A program made the translations under genes and the position numbers. Of a stretch of 64,000 nucleotides of DNA, positions 58,891 through 64,000 are shown piece by piece. The notes beneath the pieces are model-generated. The model saw only the letters and a list, made by a program, of their open reading frames with translations, did no database searches and was not told where the DNA came from. Each line of letters begins with the position of its first letter. Within the stretch, counting starts at the first letter, position 1. Origin of the DNA: Streptomyces aquilus (GTDB taxonomy: Bacteria; Actinomycetota; Actinomycetes; Streptomycetales; Streptomycetaceae); assembly GCF_003955715.1 (NCBI RefSeq), contig NZ_CP034463.1:3472001-3536000 (forward strand), read 5' to 3'.

Positions 58891-60624
58891 GTGCTCATAC
58901 GACTTCTGCGGACCTATCTCAGGCCCTACAAGAAACCCATCGGTGTGCTGGTCCTGCTCCAGTTCCTGCAGACCTGCGCCACCCTCTACCTGCCCACGCT
59001 CAACGCGGACATCATCGACCACGGCGTGGTGAACGGGGACACGGGCTACATCCTGTCCTACGGCGCCCTGATGATCGGGATCTCGCTGGCCCAGGTCGTG
59101 TGCAACATCGGGGCCGTCTACTACGGCGCCCGGACGGCCGCGGCGCTCGGCCGGGACGTGCGGGCCGCGGTCTTCGACAGGGTGCAGTCGTTCTCGGCCC
59201 GTGAAGTGGGCCACTTCGGCGCGCCCTCGCTGATCACGCGGACCACGAACGACGTCCAGCAGGTGCAGATGCTGGCGCTGATGACGTTCACCCTGATGGT
59301 CTCGGCGCCCATCATGTGCGTGGGCGGCATCGTCCTCGCCCTCGGCCTGGACGTGCCGCTGTCGGCGGTGCTGGTCGCCGTCGTACCGACGCTGGGCATC
59401 TGCGTGACGCTGATCGTACGGCGGCTGCGGCCGCTGTTCAGGTCCATGCAGGTGCGGCTGGACACCGTGAACCGGGTGCTGCGCGAGCAGATCACCGGCA
59501 ACCGCGTGATCCGGGCCTTCGTGCGGGACCAGTACGAGGAGGAGCGGTTCCGGAAGGCCAACGGCGACCTCACCGCGATGTCCCTGGCCACCGGCAACAT
59601 GCTCGCCCTGATGTTCCCCGTGGTCATGACGACGGTGAACCTGTCGTCGATCGCGGTGGTGTGGTTCGGCGCCCACCGCATCGACAGCGGCGGCATGCAG
59701 ATCGGCGACCTGACGGCGTTCCTCGCCTATCTGATGCAGATCGTGATGTCCGTGATGATGGCCACCTTCATGTTCATGATGGTGCCGCGTGCGGAGGTGT
59801 GCGCCGAGCGCATCCAGGAGGTCCTCGACACCGACTCCAGCGTGGTCCCGCCGCTCGCCCCCGTCACCGAGCTGCGCCGGCACGGGCACCTGGAGATCCG
59901 GGGCGCGGGCTTCCGCTACCCGGGTGCCGAGGAGCCGGTGCTGAAGGCCGTCGACCTGGTGGCCCGGCCCGGTGAGGTGACCGCCGTGATCGGCTCGACC
60001 GGCAGCGGCAAGTCGACGCTGCTGGGGCTGGTGCCGCGGCTGTTCGACGCGACCGAGGGCGAGGTGCTGGTCGACGGGGTCCCCGTCGCGGACGTGGAAG
60101 CGACGCTGCTGGCGAGGACGGTCGGGCTCGTGCCGCAGAAGCCGTACCTGTTCGCGGGGACCGTGGCGACGAACCTGCGCTACGGCAACCCGGACGCCAC
60201 GGACGAGGAGCTGTGGCACGCGCTGGAGGTGGCGCAGGCCAAGGGCTTCGTCGAGCAGCTGGAGAACGGCCTCGACTCCCCCATCGCCCAGGGCGGCACG
60301 AACGTCTCCGGCGGTCAGCGGCAGCGGCTGGCGATCGCCCGGACGCTGGTCCAGCGGCCCGAGATCTATCTCTTCGACGACTCCTTCTCCGCGCTCGACT
60401 ACGCCACCGACGCGGCGCTGCGCGCGGCGCTCGCCGCGGAGACGGCGGAGGCGACCGTCGTGATCGTCGCCCAGCGGGTGGCGACCATCCGCGACGCCGA
60501 CCGGATCGTCGTCCTCGACGAGGGCCGGGTCGTCGGCACCGGCACGCACCGTGAACTGATGGCGGACAACGAGACCTACCGGGAGATCGTGCTCTCCCAG
60601 CTGACGGAAGCGGAGGCTGCCTGA
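58891..60624 (+). CDS. ABC exporter half, degenerate ATPase site
   Basis: 577 residues from GTG 58891 (VLIRLLRTYLRPYKK). GTG 58825 also fits the frame and follows a G-run directly, but adds an unconserved 22-residue front. Six-span permease domain (~10-310), then the ATPase: Walker A IGSTGSGKSTLLGL, signature NVSGGQRQR, Walker B YLFDDSFSALD. The catalytic Glu after Walker B is Asp, the mark of the degenerate site in heterodimeric exporters. It pairs with the next gene, which starts on its last base (TGATG). Substrate unknown, multidrug- or lipid-type. Confidence 0.9.
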   Translation: MLIRLLRTYLRPYKKPIGVLVLLQFLQTCATLYLPTLNADIIDHGVVNGDTGYILSYGALMIGISLAQVVCNIGAVYYGARTAAALGRDVRAAVFDRVQSFSAREVGHFGAPSLITRTTNDVQQVQMLALMTFTLMVSAPIMCVGGIVLALGLDVPLSAVLVAVVPTLGICVTLIVRRLRPLFRSMQVRLDTVNRVLREQITGNRVIRAFVRDQYEEERFRKANGDLTAMSLATGNMLALMFPVVMTTVNLSSIAVVWFGAHRIDSGGMQIGDLTAFLAYLMQIVMSVMMATFMFMMVPRAEVCAERIQEVLDTDSSVVPPLAPVTELRRHGHLEIRGAGFRYPGAEEPVLKAVDLVARPGEVTAVIGSTGSGKSTLLGLVPRLFDATEGEVLVDGVPVADVEATLLARTVGLVPQKPYLFAGTVATNLRYGNPDATDEELWHALEVAQAKGFVEQLENGLDSPIAQGGTNVSGGQRQRLAIARTLVQRPEIYLFDDSFSALDYATDAALRAALAAETAEATVVIVAQRVATIRDADRIVVLDEGRVVGTGTHRELMADNETYREIVLSQLTEAEAA

Positions 60625-62552
60625 TGGCCGGGCCCATGGGGCGGATGATGGCCGGCGGCGGCCCGGACAGCCGTTCGCTGGACTTCAAGGTGTCCGGACG
60701 GCGGCTGATCGGACAGTTCCGGCCGGAGCGGTTCACCATTTACGCGCTGCTGGCCTGTGTGGTGGTCAGCGTCGGCCTGAACTCGATCGGGCCGTGGATC
60801 CTCGGCAAGGCCACCGACCTGGTCTTCGCCGGCATCATCGGCCGGCAGATGCCGGCCGGGGCCTCGAAGGAGGAGGTCCTCGCCGGGATGCGCGAGCGCG
60901 GTGACTCCGCGATCGCCGACATGCTGAGCGGCACCGACTTCACCCCCGGCGAGGGCATCGACTTCACCGCCGTGGGACATGTCCTGCTCCTCGCCACCGG
61001 CGCCTTCGCCGTCGCGGGGCTGCTGATGGCGGTGGCGACCCGGCTGGTGAACCGGGCCGTGAACCGCACGATGTTCCGGCTGCGCGAGGACGTGCAGACG
61101 AAGATGTCGCGGCTGCCGCTGTCGTACTTCGACAAGCGCCAGCGCGGCGAGGTGCTGTCCCGGGCGACGAACGACATCGACAACATCGGGCAGACCCTCC
61201 AGCAGTCGATGGGCCAGCTCATCAACTCGCTGCTGACGATCATCGGCGTGCTCGCGATGATGTTCTACGTCTCCTGGCTGCTGGCGCTGGTCGCGCTGGT
61301 GACTGTGCCGCTGTCGTTCGTCGTCGCCACCCGCGTCGGCAAGCGGTCGCAGCCGCACTTCGTGCAGCAGTGGCGCTCCACCGGCAAGCTCAACGCGCAC
61401 GTCGAGGAGATGTACACCGGGCACACCCTGGTCAAGGTGTTCGGGCGGCAGGACGAGTCGGCACAGCAGTTCGCCGAGCAGAACGAGGCGCTGTACGAGG
61501 CCGGGTTCAAGGCGCAGTTCAACAGCGGGGTCATGCAGCCGCTGATGATGTTCGTGTCGAACCTCAACTACGTGCTGGTCGCGGTCGTCGGCGGGCTGCG
61601 GGTCGCGTCGGGTGCCCTCTCCATCGGTGACGTGCAGGCCTTCATCCAGTACTCGCGCCAGTTCTCGATGCCGCTGACGCAGGTCGCGTCCATGGCGAAC
61701 CTCGTGCAGTCCGGCGTCGCCTCCGCCGAGCGGGTCTTCGAACTCCTCGACGCCGAGGAGCAGCAGGCGGACCCGGTCCCGGGGCTGCGCCCGGAGGAAC
61801 TGCGCGGACGGGTCGCGCTGGAGCATGTCTCCTTCCGCTACGACCCCGAGAAGCCGCTGATCGAGGACCTGTCCCTGAAGGTCGAGCCCGGCCACACGGT
61901 CGCGATCGTCGGCCCGACGGGCGCCGGAAAGACCACGCTGGTCAATCTGTTGATGCGGTTCTACGACGTCTCCGGCGGCCGGATCACCCTCGACGGGGTG
62001 GACATCGCGAAGATGTCCCGGGACGAACTGCGGGCCCAGATCGGCATGGTGCTCCAGGACACCTGGCTGTTCGGCGGCACCATCGCGGAGAACATCGCGT
62101 ACGGCGCCTCCCGCGAGGTCACCCGCGGCGAGATCGAGGAGGCCGCGCGCGCCGCGCACGCCGACCGGTTCGTCCGGACGCTGCCCGACGGCTACGACAC
62201 GGTGATCGACGACGAGGGCACGGGCGTCAGCGCCGGTGAGAAGCAGCTCATCACCATCGCGCGGGCGTTCCTGTCCGACCCGACGATCCTGGTCCTCGAC
62301 GAGGCCACGTCGTCCGTCGACACCCGCACCGAGGTGCTGATCCAGAAGGCGATGGCCAAACTCGCCCACGGCCGCACGTCGTTCGTGATCGCCCACCGCC
62401 TCTCCACCATCCGGGACGCGGACACGATCCTGGTGATGGAGAACGGCTCGATCGTGGAACAGGGCGCGCACGCGGACCTGTTGGAGGCGGACGGCGCCTA
62501 CGCCCGCCTGTACAAGGCGCAGTTCGCGCAGGCGGTGGCAGAAGTGGATTAG
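60624..62552 (+). CDS. ABC exporter half, consensus ATPase site
   Basis: 642 residues. A cytosolic ~30-residue front, six membrane spans (~35-370) with an extra ~50-residue insert after the first span (GIIGRQMPAGASKEEVLAGM). The ATPase has Walker A VGPTGAGKTTLVNL, signature GVSAGEKQL (Ala for the second Gly/Ser), Walker B ILVLDEATSSVD with the catalytic Glu, and switch His in VIAHRLSTIRD. It forms a heterodimer with the preceding half. In S. coelicolor the same pair stands beside hrdA. It is followed by a strong terminator. Confidence 0.93.
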   Translation: MAGPMGRMMAGGGPDSRSLDFKVSGRRLIGQFRPERFTIYALLACVVVSVGLNSIGPWILGKATDLVFAGIIGRQMPAGASKEEVLAGMRERGDSAIADMLSGTDFTPGEGIDFTAVGHVLLLATGAFAVAGLLMAVATRLVNRAVNRTMFRLREDVQTKMSRLPLSYFDKRQRGEVLSRATNDIDNIGQTLQQSMGQLINSLLTIIGVLAMMFYVSWLLALVALVTVPLSFVVATRVGKRSQPHFVQQWRSTGKLNAHVEEMYTGHTLVKVFGRQDESAQQFAEQNEALYEAGFKAQFNSGVMQPLMMFVSNLNYVLVAVVGGLRVASGALSIGDVQAFIQYSRQFSMPLTQVASMANLVQSGVASAERVFELLDAEEQQADPVPGLRPEELRGRVALEHVSFRYDPEKPLIEDLSLKVEPGHTVAIVGPTGAGKTTLVNLLMRFYDVSGGRITLDGVDIAKMSRDELRAQIGMVLQDTWLFGGTIAENIAYGASREVTRGEIEEAARAAHADRFVRTLPDGYDTVIDDEGTGVSAGEKQLITIARAFLSDPTILVLDEATSSVDTRTEVLIQKAMAKLAHGRTSFVIAHRLSTIRDADTILVMENGSIVEQGAHADLLEADGAYARLYKAQFAQAVAEVD

Positions 62553-62558
62553 CTGTGC

Positions 62559-62580
62559 GGGGGCTGCTTCGGCAGCCCCC
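62559..62580. terminator. Hairpin between the ABC operon and hrdA
   Basis: GGGGGCTGC-TTCG-GCAGCCCCC, a 9-base perfect stem with UUCG-type loop, 7 bases after the ABC stop and 5 bases from the convergent hrdA stop. TCCTCT follows on the plus strand. It probably serves both directions. Confidence 0.8.
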
Positions 62581-62584
62581 TCCT

Positions 62585-63913
62585 CTAATCCAGGTAACCC
62601 CTCAGCTGATCCGCGAATGCGTGATCGCGGAGCTTGTTGAGCGTCTTCGACTCGATCTGCCGGATCCGCTCCCGCGTCACGCCGAAGATGCGGCCTATCT
62701 CCTCCAGCGTGCGGGGACGCCCGTCGACCAGCCCGTACCGGAGTTGGACGACCTTGCGCTCACGCTCGCCCAGAGTCGACAGCACCACCTCCAGATGCTC
62801 CCTGAGCAGCAGGAACGCCGCCGACTCCACGGGTGACGTCGCGTCGCCGTCCTCGATGAGGTCGCCCAGCGCGACGTCGTCCTCCTCGCCCACCGGCGCA
62901 TGCAGCGACACCGGTTCCTGGGCCAGCCGCAGCACCTCGCTGACGCGTTCCGGCGCGAGGTCGAGGTGGCCCGCCACCTCCTCCGGCGTCGGTTCGTAGC
63001 CGCGTTCCTGCAGCATGCGGCGCTGGACGCGGACGACCCGGTTGATCAGCTCGACGACATGGACCGGCACCCGGATGGTGCGGGCCTGGTCGGCGAGGGC
63101 GCGGGACATGGCCTGGCGGATCCACCAGGTGGCGTACGTCGAGAACTTGTAGCCACGGGCGTAGTCGAACTTCTCGACCGCGCGGATCAGGCCCAGGTTC
63201 CCTTCCTGGACCAGGTCGAGCATGGTCAGGCCGCGGCCGACGTACCGTTTGGCCACCGACACCACCAGGCGCAGGTTCGCCTCGATGAGGCGGCGCTTGG
63301 CCATGCGGCCCAACACGACCAGGCGGTCCAGGTCGAGGGCGAGCTGGCTGTCGAGGTCGGGTGTGGTGCTGAGCTTCTCTTCGGCGAACAGGCCGGCCTC
63401 GACGCGCCGGGCGAGTTCGACCTCCTCGGCCGCGGTGAGCAGCGGGATGCGGCCGATCTCGCGGAGGTACTGGCGGAACAGGTCGGAGGACGGGCCGCTG
63501 GTGTCGGCGCGGTTGCGGGCGGCCGGTTCCGGGGCCTCGACCGGCTCGGGCGCCTCCGCGGCCTCCGCGCTCTCCAGCGCGTCGGCGGGCGGCTCTTCCG
63601 GCTCGGTCTCGGGGTGGTGCACGACACGGTTCTGCGGGGGGACCGCGACGAGAACGTCGGTCTCGGCGTCCGGTTCCGTGGCGTCCGTACTGTTCTCGGT
63701 CTGGGTCAGGGTCTGGGTCTGCACGGGGGCGACCTCCAGGATGATCGCTGCGGAGGAGTGCGGCAGCGCTGTTTCGGGGACGGAGTCGGCGGCCTCGCCG
63801 CTGTCCGTCCCGTACGCGATGAGCGGAACCGCGAGGGTCTGGGACCCGTTGGGGACGGATCTGCTGCGCTCCGAGGACTCAGGCACCGGAACCCAGTGTG
63901 GAGTACGACACAT
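62585..63913 (-). CDS. hrdA: Group 2 sigma factor, HrdA type
   Basis: 442 residues from ATG 63913 (GTG 63922 also possible; no strong ribosome site for either). The first ~145 residues are acidic and low-complexity ([17 protein letters not shown]), the HrdA-style N-terminus. Then region 1.2 ([16 protein letters not shown]), region 2 with [20 protein letters not shown] and [12 protein letters not shown], region 3 ([12 protein letters not shown]) and region 4 with [19 protein letters not shown], all complete. From position next to the ABC pair it matches hrdA (SCO2465) as I recall. It recognises HrdB-like promoters and is non-essential in S. coelicolor. Confidence 0.9.
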   Translation of the reverse strand: MCRTPHWVPVPESSERSRSVPNGSQTLAVPLIAYGTDSGEAADSVPETALPHSSAAIILEVAPVQTQTLTQTENSTDATEPDAETDVLVAVPPQNRVVHHPETEPEEPPADALESAEAAEAPEPVEAPEPAARNRADTSGPSSDLFRQYLREIGRIPLLTAAEEVELARRVEAGLFAEEKLSTTPDLDSQLALDLDRLVVLGRMAKRRLIEANLRLVVSVAKRYVGRGLTMLDLVQEGNLGLIRAVEKFDYARGYKFSTYATWWIRQAMSRALADQARTIRVPVHVVELINRVVRVQRRMLQERGYEPTPEEVAGHLDLAPERVSEVLRLAQEPVSLHAPVGEEDDVALGDLIEDGDATSPVESAAFLLLREHLEVVLSTLGERERKVVQLRYGLVDGRPRTLEEIGRIFGVTRERIRQIESKTLNKLRDHAFADQLRGYLD

Positions 63914-63948
63914 CGCCGCCACGAGGGGCGTGCGGTGACTTTTTGAGT

Positions 63949-63963
63949 CCGGTCCGTGACCGG
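63949..63963. promoter_or_regulatory. Inverted repeat upstream of hrdA
   Basis: CCGGTC-CGT-GACCGG, perfect 6-base arms, 36 bases before the hrdA start and close to an AT patch (ACTTTTTGAG). A candidate operator in the hrdA promoter zone; the window ends shortly beyond. Confidence 0.4.
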
Positions 63964-64000
63964 GTGGTTACCCTGACGGACGCGACACGCTCAGAGAGCT

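Overview
The window is high-GC actinobacterial chromosome, almost certainly Streptomyces. It shows strong third-position GC, GTG and TTG starts, many four-base start/stop overlaps (ATGA, GTGA), TAT and lipoprotein export signals, and several Streptomyces hallmark genes: a MatB-type malonyl-CoA synthetase, a short MreB paralogue of the Mbl type, and a HrdA-type group 2 sigma factor. From memory, the order matB - carboxyltransferase - mbl - ABC pair - hrdA matches the S. coelicolor SCO2444-SCO2465 region. No integrase, transposase, phage gene or CRISPR array was seen, so this looks like core or sub-core chromosome with some accessory modules.

Left part (1-16 kb): a secreted DUF4360 protein; an Rrf2 regulator; a GH35-type protein that seems to have lost its catalytic residues; a GH51 arabinofuranosidase with a clear promoter; an ImmA/IrrE-like metalloprotease - membrane protein - FAD oxidoreductase operon; an SMP-30 lactonase with its IclR regulator; two TerD stress proteins, one fused to a PD-(D/E)xK nuclease-like domain; and a PucR/CdaR-type regulator with a small membrane protein.

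Cell-envelope glycan cluster (16.0-27.5 kb): a DUF3068 protein, a GT4 glycosyltransferase, a methyltransferase, a very large AftD-like arabinofuranosyltransferase, a condensation-fold acyltransferase, a second methyltransferase, a DMT transporter, a Trm112-like protein and an FkbM methyltransferase. Most junctions are translationally coupled. The set suggests synthesis and decoration of a surface glycan. Two different intergenic-type repeats and a 9-bp minisatellite have become part of coding sequence here.

Middle (27.4-44 kb): a hypothetical protein, an ATP-grasp enzyme, a MerR-PP2C fusion with its own MerR-type promoter, then matB with its carboxyltransferase. Next comes the most striking locus (33.5-40.7 kb), a four-gene operon of a Trypco1-like protein, a trypsin-VMAP protein, a MoxR AAA+ ATPase and a 1389-residue multidomain protein (SAV_2336/vWA-like, pseudokinase, winged helix-BTAD, possible cyclase-like and SPFH-like regions, dead HAD). 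It fits the predicted NTP-dependent MoxR-vWA-VMAP conflict systems. Mbl and a GAF histidine-kinase-like protein with a broken ATPase domain follow.

Right part (43-64 kb): a two-component system with a lipoprotein; a MEDS-HATPase regulator of RsbA type; a secreted M4 metalloprotease; an expansin-like protein; a DUF1932 dehydrogenase; a second two-component system followed by a TAT-exported DUF3500 protein; three tRNA genes (one CAU, two tandem Asn) with a terminator; a small membrane protein; an FGGY kinase; a heterodimeric ABC exporter; and the HrdA-type sigma factor at the right edge.
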